Assembly: GCA_024280155.1 (NCBI GenBank)
Contig: JAJRQQ010000096.1
Location: 19,168 to 83,167, forward strand
DNA: 64,000 nucleotides
Direction of reading: 5' to 3'
DNA from: Bacteroidota bacterium
GTDB taxonomy: Bacteria; Bacteroidota; Bacteroidia; Flavobacteriales_D; Crocinitomicaceae
Shown piece by piece: positions 53,230 to 62,533 of the stretch (positions are counted from its first letter, which is position 1; the number at the start of each line of letters is the position of its first letter). A program made the translations under genes and the position numbers. The notes beneath the pieces were generated by a model. The model was not told where the DNA came from. It did no database searches and saw only the letters and a list, made by a program, of their open reading frames with translations.

Positions 53230-54472
53230 ACTTCTTCTGCTTTTTTTGTTGCTCACTTTCGGTGTTCATGCTCAATCTACGAGTGAAAAATTGAAACGTG
53301 AACAAGCTCGTTTGGAACGTAAAATTGCTGATACAAAGTTGTTGCTTTCCAAATCAAAATCGAATACTGAGGCATCGCTGAATGAATTAAAAATGATTGA
53401 TAATCAAATCATTTATCGTGAACAATTGTTGAAGAACTATGATAATCAAATTCGTGGGGCAGAGTTAAGTATTGAGAAGAAAGGACAAGAAATTGAAGCG
53501 CTTTATGATAAGATTGAGCGGTTGAAGGCACAGTATAAGAAGTTACTCATTTATTCTTACAAGCGTAGAAACAAGTTCAGTAAGATGATGTACGTTGTTT
53601 CTTCAGACAGTTATCATGAGGCCTTAAAAAGAAAAAAATATTTAGAAAGAATTGCAGAGATTCAGCAGAAACAATTCTTAGTGATTCAACAAAATCAAGC
53701 ATTGATAAAGTTAGAAATTGCGGATATTGAAAAGGAAAAAACGTACAAGCAAAAAGTAATTGCTGAGAAGAGTAAAGAAAAAGCGGCTATTTTAGAAGAC
53801 AAGAAAAAACAAGAAGAAATTTATATCGCTTTTAAAGCACAGGAAGACCAATTGGTTGCGAAACTGAAAGAAGAAGAACGCAAAAAACAAGTGCTCAGAA
53901 AGAGAATTAATGCCGCCATTCAGAAAGAAATTGCGGAAGCGGAAGCAAGAAGACGAAAAGCCGAGGCAGCTCGAAAGAAAAATACAGCCAGTACGACACC
54001 TGCAACAAAACCTGTTTTTGCAGAAACCAAAGAGTCTATGCGTTTGAATAAATCTTTTGAAGGCAATAAAGGACGTTTGCCTTGGCCAGTTGCCAAAGGA
54101 ACAATCACAGAAAAATTTGGAAAAAATCCTCATCCAACTTTGAAAGATGTTTATACGAACAACCGAGGAATTGATATTTCTGCACCCAAAAATGCGCAAG
54201 TTAGAGCCGTATTTGATGGAGGAGTGACAAGTGTGTTAAATATTCCAGGTGCCGGAAAAGTGGTAATTATCAAACATGGAAACTACCGGACAGTTTACAG
54301 TAATTTAAAAGACACTTATGTAACCAAAGGAGATGTTGTCACAACGAAAAAAGTAATCGGTTCTTTGCTGTCAAAAGATGGACAGTCCGTTTCTGTTGCT
54401 CACTTTGAATTGCATAAAGTTTCAGGGAACAATGTAGAATGTCTTAACCCAACATTATGGGTAACGCATTAA
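53213..54472 (+). CDS. EnvC-like murein hydrolase activator with degenerate LytM (M23) domain
   Basis: Periplasmic coiled-coil protein that probably activates cell-wall amidases at division. A signal peptide ('LLLLFLLLTFGVHAQ') is followed by about 230 residues of charged coiled coil. A Lys/Ala/Arg-rich linker comes next, then a LytM domain at about 300-419 ('TITEKFGKNPHPTLKDVYTN'). Zinc ligands are partly lost: the usual H-x-G-I-D reads 'NNRGIDISAP' (Asn for His) and the HLHFE motif reads 'SVAHFELH' (Val for the first His). This is the EnvC/NlpD-like non-enzymatic state. 419 aa is typical. Overlaps the DUF4292 gene by 17 bases. Confidence 0.88.
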   Translation: MVNVSKLLLLFLLLTFGVHAQSTSEKLKREQARLERKIADTKLLLSKSKSNTEASLNELKMIDNQIIYREQLLKNYDNQIRGAELSIEKKGQEIEALYDKIERLKAQYKKLLIYSYKRRNKFSKMMYVVSSDSYHEALKRKKYLERIAEIQQKQFLVIQQNQALIKLEIADIEKEKTYKQKVIAEKSKEKAAILEDKKKQEEIYIAFKAQEDQLVAKLKEEERKKQVLRKRINAAIQKEIAEAEARRRKAEAARKKNTASTTPATKPVFAETKESMRLNKSFEGNKGRLPWPVAKGTITEKFGKNPHPTLKDVYTNNRGIDISAPKNAQVRAVFDGGVTSVLNIPGAGKVVIIKHGNYRTVYSNLKDTYVTKGDVVTTKKVIGSLLSKDGQSVSVAHFELHKVSGNNVECLNPTLWVTH

Positions 54473-54532
54473 CCGTTGTATATTTTCTCATTCTCACAAT
54501 TCTTCCTTACATTTACCCCTAAATATTTTAAA

Positions 54533-55303
54533 ATGGCTCAAAAAATTCAAACTGCAGAACGTGTTTCTCATTCAGATAAATCCGATAATTTTGTTTTTCA
54601 GCGCAGTTACTTGGCGTATGTTGAAGCAGCGAAATTGGTTTCAGGAAAGGTGCTCGAAATAGGAACGGGGAGTGGTTATGGAATTGAGTTAATTTCTAAA
54701 AATGCGGATTCTTTCTTAACGATTGATAAGTTTGAGTCGCCAGTTGGGTCAGAAGCGAGTAATAATATTGAGAATGTTGAGTTCCGTCAAATGAATGTTC
54801 CACCATTGACTGGCTTAGCGGATAATTCATTCGATTTTGTTGTTTCTTTTCAGGTAATTGAGCATATCAAGGACGATGCTGCGTTTGTCAAAGAGATTCA
54901 CCGTGTATTGAAACCAGGAGGAAAATTTATTCATACGACACCCAATATTAAGATGTCGTTGACTAGAAATCCATGGCACATTCGTGAATATACTGTACAG
55001 GAATTGTATGATTTATTGATGAAGGATTTTAAATCGGTTGAGAAAAAAGGTGTTTTTGGGAATGAAATTGCGATGAAATATTACGCAGAAAACAAAGTAT
55101 CGGTGAAGAAAATAATGAAGTATGATATTTTCAATCTTCAGTATAATTTACCGCGTTGGATGTTGCAAATCCCTTATGACATTTTAAATAGAAGAAATCG
55201 AAAAAATTTAAGTGACAAAGGAGCGCACATTAAGTTGGAGGATTATTTCGTAGCTGAAGCCAATGATGAGTGCATCGATTTGTTTTATATAGCTGAGAAG
55301 TAG
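54533..55303 (+). CDS. Class I SAM-dependent methyltransferase
   Basis: Rossmann-fold methyltransferase with motif I 'VLEIGTGSGYGIELI', acidic loop 'FLTIDKFES', and motif IV/post-motif 'FVVSFQVIEHIKDDAAFVKE' then 'IHRVLKPGGKFIHTTPN', of the UbiE/Methyltransf_11 type. The ATG at 54533 ('MAQKIQTAERVSHSDKSDNF') is chosen over the track start 54476, whose extra N-terminus is A/T-rich and unlike coding sequence. 256 aa. Substrate unknown; it ends the envelope row, perhaps independently transcribed given the 60-base gap after envC. Confidence 0.82.
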   Translation: MAQKIQTAERVSHSDKSDNFVFQRSYLAYVEAAKLVSGKVLEIGTGSGYGIELISKNADSFLTIDKFESPVGSEASNNIENVEFRQMNVPPLTGLADNSFDFVVSFQVIEHIKDDAAFVKEIHRVLKPGGKFIHTTPNIKMSLTRNPWHIREYTVQELYDLLMKDFKSVEKKGVFGNEIAMKYYAENKVSVKKIMKYDIFNLQYNLPRWMLQIPYDILNRRNRKNLSDKGAHIKLEDYFVAEANDECIDLFYIAEK

Positions 55304-55430
55304 GGGCAACGTACCAAATTTTCAGTTTACTCCTATGTTTACTTATTGTGATCATCTTTATTTTTAGCAATATCTACCAAATGCACTACATTTTTTTGTG
55401 CCATGTTATTTTCATAATAGATATTCAATT

Positions 55431-58400
55431 TTAATGTTTCATTTTAGCTTTATCAAACTGATAATCTTTAAACTTTACCTTAAATAGTATTGCATAAACT
55501 ACCGGAACGTATAGTAAAATAATTATTGTACCAAAGGTAAGCCCGAAAATAATAGCCAAAGACAAAGGCTGCCACAACAAACCACCGCTAATTAACAAAG
55601 GCAACATTCCTAACGAGGTGGTAAGCGTAGTTAATATTACTGGGCGGAATTTATGATTCGCTGCTTTCATAATTGCATCTTGTTCTGAGAGTTCCGGGTT
55701 CTCTTCTTTTTCTCCAGCAATACGATCAATTAAAATAATTGCGTTGTTTATTACAATACCTGCTAAGGCAATAATACCTAATATACCAAAGAAACTAACA
55801 AATGTACCGCCAATATACCAACCTATAACCACACCAATTACGCCAAGCGGTATGGTAGAATAGACAATGAGTGATTTTCTAATCGAGTTAAACTGCAACA
55901 CCAAAAGGATTAAAATGATGCCGAACGAAAGAGGTAACCAATCTACAATTGCGCCAAGGTTGTCGTTTTTGTCTTCATCTTCGCCACCAAACTCATATTG
56001 GTAATCACTTTTCCATGTAGTTTTTTGCTCTTCTAACCAAGGAGTAATGTCTGTAAAAATATCTTTGGCGGTATATCCTGTTTGTAGATAACTTCCAACG
56101 GTCATAGTGCGGGTTAAATCTTTACGGATAATTTTTGCGAACTGCCAATCAACCACAATTTTGGCAACTTGCGAAAGTGGTACGTTTTGGCGTGTAATGG
56201 GCGAGAAAATATTAAAACTTTCAATGGTTTGAATATCATACTCATTGCTGTTTTTAACCTTCATGTAAATGGGAATGCTTTTATCTTCTTCCCTGAAATT
56301 ATCAACTTTAACACCCGACAAGCCTGCATTTAGAGCCATTGCAATATCTTTGTTAGTAAGTCCTTCGCGTTGTGCTCTATCTTCATCTATTTCCACAATC
56401 AGTTTTTTGATTTTTGGTCCCCAGTTATCGGTAATATTTTGGGTGCCTTTTGTTTTTACCAATTGTTCTTTAATTGCTTTTGAAATAAGTGCCAACTCTT
56501 CGGGGCTTTTACCCGAAACTCGAATTTCGACAGGTGTACCCGATGCACCTGCACCAGTTAACCGGTTTACACGAATATCGGCATCGGGGAAATTGTCGAA
56601 ACAATATTTGTCTAGCTTGGCAATTACATAATCATTATCTCTATCGCCTGTGGTGTTCAGAAGCATGTGTGCATAGCTCGAAATTGCTTCATTTTTAAAA
56701 TATCCTAAATCGTAAGGTTCGGGACCTTCGCCAATAAATGATGAGAAATCCAGAACGCCGGGGGTGTTGTCTTGTGTAACAACTAGCGAGTCCAAAATAT
56801 ATTTTTCAATATCGGCTATAGCCGATTCGGTAATATCAATTTGTGTACCTGAAGGAAATATCACATCTACAGTTACCAGGTTTCGGTCGCTATCAGGCAC
56901 AAGTTTAAACGGAAGAAAAGGCATTAAAATAATTGACAGGGCAAACATTACGAAAATAATAATAACAAAAGGGATTTGTGCCTTGCTCAATATACGGAGT
57001 AAAATTTTATTGTACCAGATGTTAATATTGTTCATCATTCTGTCAACAAACCCCTCTTTTTCTTTCTTATTCTTTTTTGCTTTTATCATTAGCAAAGCCA
57101 GTAAAGGAACAAATGTAAAGGTTAAAAACCATGAGCTTAACAGCGATATGGAAACCACGGAGAACAGTGGTGATGCCATTTCACCCATTGGGGTTTCGGC
57201 TAACGCGAAAGATAAAAATGCCGCCGAAGTCGTAAGCGTGGAAATCAACAGAGGAATCATCAGTATCTTACAGGCATCAACAGCAGCTTTAAATGTAGGT
57301 TCTCCTTTTTGTACACGCACAAGAATTTGCTCAGCCATTACAATCCCGTTATCTACAAATAATCCTAAGGAGATAATTAATGCGGCAAGCGATACTTTGT
57401 TAAGTCCCAAATCAATTAAATTCATAAAAAAGAAGGTGCTTAAAATTACCATCGGCACAAGCGTGGCAACCAACGAGCCCGTTCTGAAACCTAGAAAAAA
57501 TAACATCACGGCAAGTACAATTAGTACCGATTGCAACAAACTGATTAAGAAATTATTTACCTGCATATCCACAATCTTGTCTTGTGAGGCTATCCTAACT
57601 AGTTCAACACCAATCGGTAGTGTTTTATTTATTTCGGGAATTATTTTTTCTATATCATCGCCCAAGCGGACAATATTTGCCCCCTTTTTTAGCGAAATAA
57701 ATAGTGAAATTGCATCCTTCCCGTTAATTTTTACAATTTTGTCCTTCGGGTGGATATAATCCTGATAAATATTGGTTATATCACCAAGAAAAATGGTTGT
57801 ACCTGTTCCAGTTGGTATCAGCGTCCGTTTTAAGTCTTCAATACTTTCATAACTCCCTGTTGGTTCAAGGATTATTCGTTTTTTACCTACATTTACTTCG
57901 CCACCGGGGTAAAGAATATTTGTTGCAGAAATAATACCTGTCAAACGGCCAACATTTAATTTGTAGCGTGAAAGTTGCTGGTCGTCGAACTCAATAATAA
58001 TGCGCTCTTCCTGCACGCCACCGTACTTTACTTTGGCGGCATCGGGTAAAAGCAATAGTTTGTTCCTTATGTCCTTGGCATAATCTTCCAAAACATTGTA
58101 GGGAACTCCATCGCTTTCAACACCTAAAATAATCCCAAAAACAGTTCCTATGTCCTTGTCTTTAACAATAGGGCCCATAATGTTTTTCGGAAGCATTGGG
58201 CGCACTTCGTTTACTTTATCTTTAAGCTCATCCCAAATAGGTTGCAGCTGGTCTGCGTTAACGTAATCTTTTAGCTTTACTGTAATTACAGATAAACCTG
58301 TTCTTGATTCGCTTTCAATACTTTTCACTTCAACCATTTCCCGAATTGCTTCTTCCAGTTTTTCGGTTACCAACGACTCAACCTCTTTGGGCGAAGCACC

Positions 58401-58556
58401 CGGGAAACGAGTAACCACAGAAGCTATCCGGATGGTATAGGGTGGCATACTATCTCTGGAAAGGTCAAAATAGTTACTAATACCTACTGCGCTGATAATT
58501 AGCAGAGTAATTATTGCTATCCGGCTGTTTTTGAGTGTTATTTCTGTTAAATTCAT
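55431..58556 (-). CDS. RND-family efflux permease (AcrB/MdtB-like)
   Basis: Inner-membrane proton-driven pump of 1041 aa with the expected order: TM1 'LTEITLKNSRIAIITLLIIS', two large periplasmic loops, and TM2-6 and TM8-12 clusters. TM4 reads 'SLGLFVDNGIVMAEQIL', where AcrB has two adjacent Asp (D407/D408); here there is one Asp followed by Asn. TM10 has 'GIVINNAIILIDRI' where AcrB has a Lys. So the relay differs from classical drug pumps, and substrate cannot be assigned. It is last in an operon tolC-hlyD-RND on the minus strand; a 127-base tail region follows with only a 21-codon frame of doubtful value (55339-55404). Confidence 0.92.
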   Translation of the reverse strand: MNLTEITLKNSRIAIITLLIISAVGISNYFDLSRDSMPPYTIRIASVVTRFPGASPKEVESLVTEKLEEAIREMVEVKSIESESRTGLSVITVKLKDYVNADQLQPIWDELKDKVNEVRPMLPKNIMGPIVKDKDIGTVFGIILGVESDGVPYNVLEDYAKDIRNKLLLLPDAAKVKYGGVQEERIIIEFDDQQLSRYKLNVGRLTGIISATNILYPGGEVNVGKKRIILEPTGSYESIEDLKRTLIPTGTGTTIFLGDITNIYQDYIHPKDKIVKINGKDAISLFISLKKGANIVRLGDDIEKIIPEINKTLPIGVELVRIASQDKIVDMQVNNFLISLLQSVLIVLAVMLFFLGFRTGSLVATLVPMVILSTFFFMNLIDLGLNKVSLAALIISLGLFVDNGIVMAEQILVRVQKGEPTFKAAVDACKILMIPLLISTLTTSAAFLSFALAETPMGEMASPLFSVVSISLLSSWFLTFTFVPLLALLMIKAKKNKKEKEGFVDRMMNNINIWYNKILLRILSKAQIPFVIIIFVMFALSIILMPFLPFKLVPDSDRNLVTVDVIFPSGTQIDITESAIADIEKYILDSLVVTQDNTPGVLDFSSFIGEGPEPYDLGYFKNEAISSYAHMLLNTTGDRDNDYVIAKLDKYCFDNFPDADIRVNRLTGAGASGTPVEIRVSGKSPEELALISKAIKEQLVKTKGTQNITDNWGPKIKKLIVEIDEDRAQREGLTNKDIAMALNAGLSGVKVDNFREEDKSIPIYMKVKNSNEYDIQTIESFNIFSPITRQNVPLSQVAKIVVDWQFAKIIRKDLTRTMTVGSYLQTGYTAKDIFTDITPWLEEQKTTWKSDYQYEFGGEDEDKNDNLGAIVDWLPLSFGIILILLVLQFNSIRKSLIVYSTIPLGVIGVVIGWYIGGTFVSFFGILGIIALAGIVINNAIILIDRIAGEKEENPELSEQDAIMKAANHKFRPVILTTLTTSLGMLPLLISGGLLWQPLSLAIIFGLTFGTIIILLYVPVVYAILFKVKFKDYQFDKAKMKH

Positions 58557-58597
58557 ATTCTTTTTTAATAAAAAGTGGTTTTTTTGTTTCCGGATAA

Positions 58598-59677
58598 CTA
58601 CTGTGCTAGTAACCTTACTTTTCTACCATCGTACATAAAACTTAAACCGGCAGTGATAATTGTATCATCGGTACTCAATCCTTCATTTATTTTATAACCT
58701 GTTGCTGTTAGTTCACCAAGGCTAACATTTTTACGTTTGGCGATATAAACACCTTCCTCGTCACTGATTTTTATTATGTAAACAAAATCGCCGTCTTGAT
58801 CGTGTGCCACAGCATCTGATGGGATAATCAGGTCTTGGTTTGCATTTTCTTCTTGTGCAAAAACCATTTCAATGGTACAAGCCATTCCTGCTAGTATATC
58901 GTCATTTTTGTCTGTAAGGTCAATAATTAATGGGTATGTAGATGCACCACCCGTACTACGGCCAATTTCTGAAACTACGCCTTTAAAAATTTTATCGGAA
59001 ATAGTCGCAAATTTTATACTTACTATTTGCCCAATTTCTACACTTTTTATAATGTTTTCGGGAACTTGTGTCCTAATTTCGGTTTTTCCATTTGAAGAAA
59101 ACATTAAAACAGGCCGTCCCGCACCAATCATCTCGTTTTCTTTCGCTATTATTTTTGAAATAGAACCATCAAAAGGTGCGATTAATTTGGTGTAGTTTAA
59201 TTGGTTGCGTGCGCTGCTTAATTGAGATTGAGCTGTTTTAAGCATTGCTTTTGCCGACTCGTATTGTGCCTTTACTTTTTCAAAATCACTTAAGGAAGCA
59301 TTATTGTTGGCGTACAACTTTTCTATACGGTTGAATGCTAATTTTGCACTCGAGACTTGTATTTCAGCGTTCTTTTTTGAAGCCTCTACCTTTTGGTAGT
59401 TAATACGATAATCATCGCTGTTTACCTGAGCTATAATCTTGTCTTTTTTTACATGTTCACCCAATTTAAAATGTATTATTTCAAGTGTACCGCCTACCTT
59501 AAAACTTAATTTTACCTCGTTCTCAGCTTGTGATATTCCTGCAAAAGTCCGTTTCCCAGCTATCGCTGATTCACTGATTTTCTGATAAAAAACGGGGCGT
59601 ATTGCTTCCGTACTTTCTTCGTTGCTGCCACATGATACAATAAAAAGTGACAAAATTATTCCAATGTAAAATTTCAT
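58598..59677 (-). CDS. RND efflux periplasmic adaptor (membrane fusion protein)
   Basis: Links the inner-membrane pump to TolC. Lipoprotein signal 'ILSLFIVSCGSNEE' (Cys16). Lipoyl/beta-barrel half motifs: 'LSFKVGGTLEIIHFKLGEHV', 'QVNSDDYRINYQK', hairpin helices about 85-160 ('SLSDFEKVKAQYESAKAMLK'), return strand 'YTKLIAPFDGSISKIIAKEN', then a beta barrel and membrane-proximal domain ('IPSDAVAHDQDGDFVYIIKI'). 359 aa is normal. It lies 41 bases upstream of the permease start. Confidence 0.92.
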   Translation of the reverse strand: MKFYIGIILSLFIVSCGSNEESTEAIRPVFYQKISESAIAGKRTFAGISQAENEVKLSFKVGGTLEIIHFKLGEHVKKDKIIAQVNSDDYRINYQKVEASKKNAEIQVSSAKLAFNRIEKLYANNNASLSDFEKVKAQYESAKAMLKTAQSQLSSARNQLNYTKLIAPFDGSISKIIAKENEMIGAGRPVLMFSSNGKTEIRTQVPENIIKSVEIGQIVSIKFATISDKIFKGVVSEIGRSTGGASTYPLIIDLTDKNDDILAGMACTIEMVFAQEENANQDLIIPSDAVAHDQDGDFVYIIKISDEEGVYIAKRKNVSLGELTATGYKINEGLSTDDTIITAGLSFMYDGRKVRLLAQ

Positions 59678-59791
59678 TTTTTGTGTTTTAGGTGATGGAT
59701 TTGTGTGTTTTTCATGATTTTAAAAACTGTACTTTGATTAATATTCGACCCTACGAGTGTTTTTTAGCCCTTGTAGAGTTAGCTAATATTC

Positions 59792-62148
59792 TTAACGATG
59801 TTCTACTTTTAGTAAAAATTCTTGTAATTTATTTGTATAAGCCTTTTGCTCATCTTCTGAACTCAGAAAAATAAACTTTCCTTGAAGACGCTGAACCTGA
59901 ATAAAATCCATAATGTATTGATAGTAAGCAATATCAGCCATAAGTTTTGTTCGTGTCATAATGTTCTGTGCGTCGATTAATTGAATTAAATTAACTGCAC
60001 CTTGAAAATAAGCATCTTGTACCAATTTAAAATTATTTTCGGCAGCTGTTGCTGCATTTTTCGATAATTCCAATTCTAAATACGAAGTCCTTAATTTCTG
60101 TACATTCGTACGCACACCTGTTTCCAAAGTGTTGTTCAGCTCTTCTTTCTGATAGTTTATTTTATCCATTTCAATTACCGATTTATTCATCTCAGCATTG
60201 GCTTTTCCACCTTGAAATATTGGAATTTTTAAACTAATACCCAAATTATAAGTCATGTCATCGGGGGGCGGCGGAACCGGCATATTTGGTGGTAGAATTG
60301 TGCCTTCACGGATAAATGCCTGATCAGCGCTTCCCATTAGTGCAATTTCGGGAATATACCATTGTCGTTTATATAGTGTGTTTTTCCGTTCAATTACCCT
60401 GGCTATAGCCATCAACTGTTTAATTTCAGGTGAATTTGTTTTCATTTCCTCAATAATGAACGAGGCATATTTTTCGGTCAAAATCGGATTTTCAAATATC
60501 TTCGTTAGCAATTCCTGATTAAGTAAAATGGTTTTGTCAATTGAATTTGAATCGGGTACATTTATACTGTTGTCTATGGTACTGTTAAGCTGCTGGTTTA
60601 TTTGATACATATTTGTTCGGAACACGGTATATGCATCGTTGAATTTTATTTTATTAATGTTTAACTCGCTTGTCCAGCGGTTTACATCAGAAATACCACT
60701 TTGTCCAGCTTCTTCTTTTGCTTTTGCCATTTGAAGGTTTTGCATGGTGGCATTGATGTTCTCACTCTGGATCAATAAATTACACTTTGAAAATAGAAGG
60801 CGTATATATGCACCCGACATGTTTGCCACAATATCTAGTACGGTTTGTTCGTCGTAAAAGCGTTTGTTGTCTGCAAGCAGTTTATTGATAGCAATATTTG
60901 CATAAACTGATTCGGAAAAAATAACTTGTTTTAAAGAAGCCGAACCGATTAAGGTAAATGCGCCCCTTTGTCCCATTGCTGCTTCAACCAAGTTGTTGCT
61001 TAACCAAACAGTACTTCCGCCAACGCTTATTTGTGGCATAAGGTTCGATTTAGCAATCCTTACATTTTTTTCGGCGATTTCAATATCTTTTTGGCCATTT
61101 TTCCTTGCAGGTTGTTTTCAAGAGCCTCGGCAATAGCTAGTCTCAAGTTCAGTTCTTTTCCAGTTGGAAAATTGGTAGCATTGATTAAAATAGATTCATT
61201 TAATATGTTCCATTTCGGGAATTTATTCGTTGACCGGATACTTTCCATATTTATAATAGGTACTCGCCGTGCATTTTCAATAGATACTGGAATATCTGAA
61301 GGGTTTGTACCTTCACTAATTTTCATAATCCGCAAAGCAACCTGGCGTGCCAGTTGCTGAAAAGTAAATTCTGGGCTTAGTGTTACCGTTGCTCCCATGT
61401 TTAAATAAGCCACACCACTTACTGCAAGCGATGGGATGTGTCGCTTGTTTAGACCGTTAAACAACTTCAATATTTCCGTTTTAGAAAGCCCGACTAAAGG
61501 TAACACCATTGCAGCATCGGTATTTTTAGGCATTTGTGCTAAAGCAGAGCTGCTACTATCGTCAACAGAAACAACAGAAATATTAAATTTTGTATTGTTC
61601 TGTTTCAAATATTCGGTAAGCTGCGGAAAATTTTCATTTAATGCTTTAGGTATGAGAATAGCAAGTTCTTTTGCTTCAAACATTTGAGAAAACTCATGGA
61701 TGTCTGTTTTTAGTTGTATGATTGATTCAATAAAGGTAAAATTATCGATTCCGGTAGCGTTTCCTTGTTTTAATTGAAGGTTTTGAAAATCCTGGTCGAG
61801 TATATTTGCGGCAATAACCGGTTTTGAAAAATTTTTAAAACCAGATATATCGTTCGAAGATATATAACCTAAAGTTACTAATAAGGTAACATCCGGGTCG
61901 GCCATTAACTGTTGGTTATTTTGTATGACTCTGGCTCTCTCCCAATCTGCATCTAGATCTTTAAAATTCACCTTGAATTGTGATTTGGTCAGCGCAACAA
62001 TTTCTTCTTTCAGGTAGGTGTTAAATTCGTTAAATTCTGCTGAATTTGCATCTTTGCTAATGCCTATAGTAATTTCAGGTTGTGTTTGAGCGATTATATT
62101 TGTTGACATCAACAAAGTACTCATTAAAAGTATTGTATAGTATTTCAT
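59792..62148 (-). pseudogene. ABC-type substrate-binding domain fused to TolC-like outer-membrane factor, one-base frameshift at the junction
   Basis: The first track ORF (61060-62148) has a signal peptide ('LLMSTLLMSTNIIAQ') and a two-lobed ABC_sub_bind-like domain ('LLVTLGYISSNDISGFKNF', 'LAILIPKALNENFPQLTEY', 'PSLAVSGVAYLNMGATVTLS'). It ends with 'LNLRLAIAEALENNLQGK', which is already the start of a TolC fold. The second (59792-61039) continues TolC ('MPQISVGGSTVWLSNNLVEA', 'LSKNAATAAENNFKLVQDAY'). One more base in the T5 run at 61098-61102 (+ strand) joins them as '..NNLQGKNGQKDIEIAEKN..'. The result is about 785 aa in one protein: binding domain plus outer-membrane channel. Proline-rich 'PPNMPVPPPPDDMTY' lies in the TolC part. 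First in the RND operon. Confidence 0.75.
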
Positions 62149-62533
62149 TTATTTAACATGTTTTATCTTTTTTTAATAACCAAATAGAATCATACTATAT
62201 GTATGGTTCTAAAATGAGGCATAACACATGAGGTAAAGTTATGTAAAAAATGTTTTGGTTGCTATTGTTTTATGAATTTTTAGCTAATGTGTGTGTTTTG
62301 GTTGCGACACTCAACTAATCGTGCTTTTCCAATCAAACACTTACAAATTGGCTATTTTTGACTCCTAGGAGAATTCATTTTGTACAAATGGATATATTGA
62401 ATGGAATAACACAAATAATACATTCAAGTTTAGGGTATTTTACACCGTTTGAAATTAAAGTAAAATAAATAGTCGCAAAACTTGTAGGTAAAGTTCTGTA
62501 AGTCGTTTACTCGACTGTCCTTCGTAATTTTTA
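62149..62533. promoter_or_regulatory. Intergenic region upstream of the RND operon, with an operator-like palindrome
   Basis: 385 bases without a gene. AGAATCATAC-TATAT-GTATGGTTCT (62186-62210) is a 10-bp inverted repeat with one G-T wobble, 38 bases upstream of the tolC-fusion start, a typical place for a repressor operator. A second small repeat CATAAC...GTTATG lies at about 62221-62244. Near the ATP-grasp stop, AGTCG...CGACT (62501-62516) is a weak hairpin. No regulator gene is adjacent. Nothing coding was seen. Confidence 0.4.

Noticed and set aside
55339-55404. 21-codon minus-strand frame 'MAQKNVVHLVDIAKNKDDHN' after the RND permease
   Set aside because: Too short to support, no clear ribosome binding site and no homology recalled.
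56764-57759. 331-aa plus-strand ORF inside the RND permease gene
   Set aside because: Antisense shadow of a confidently identified 1041-aa permease; composition is Ser/Ile-rich without domain signs.
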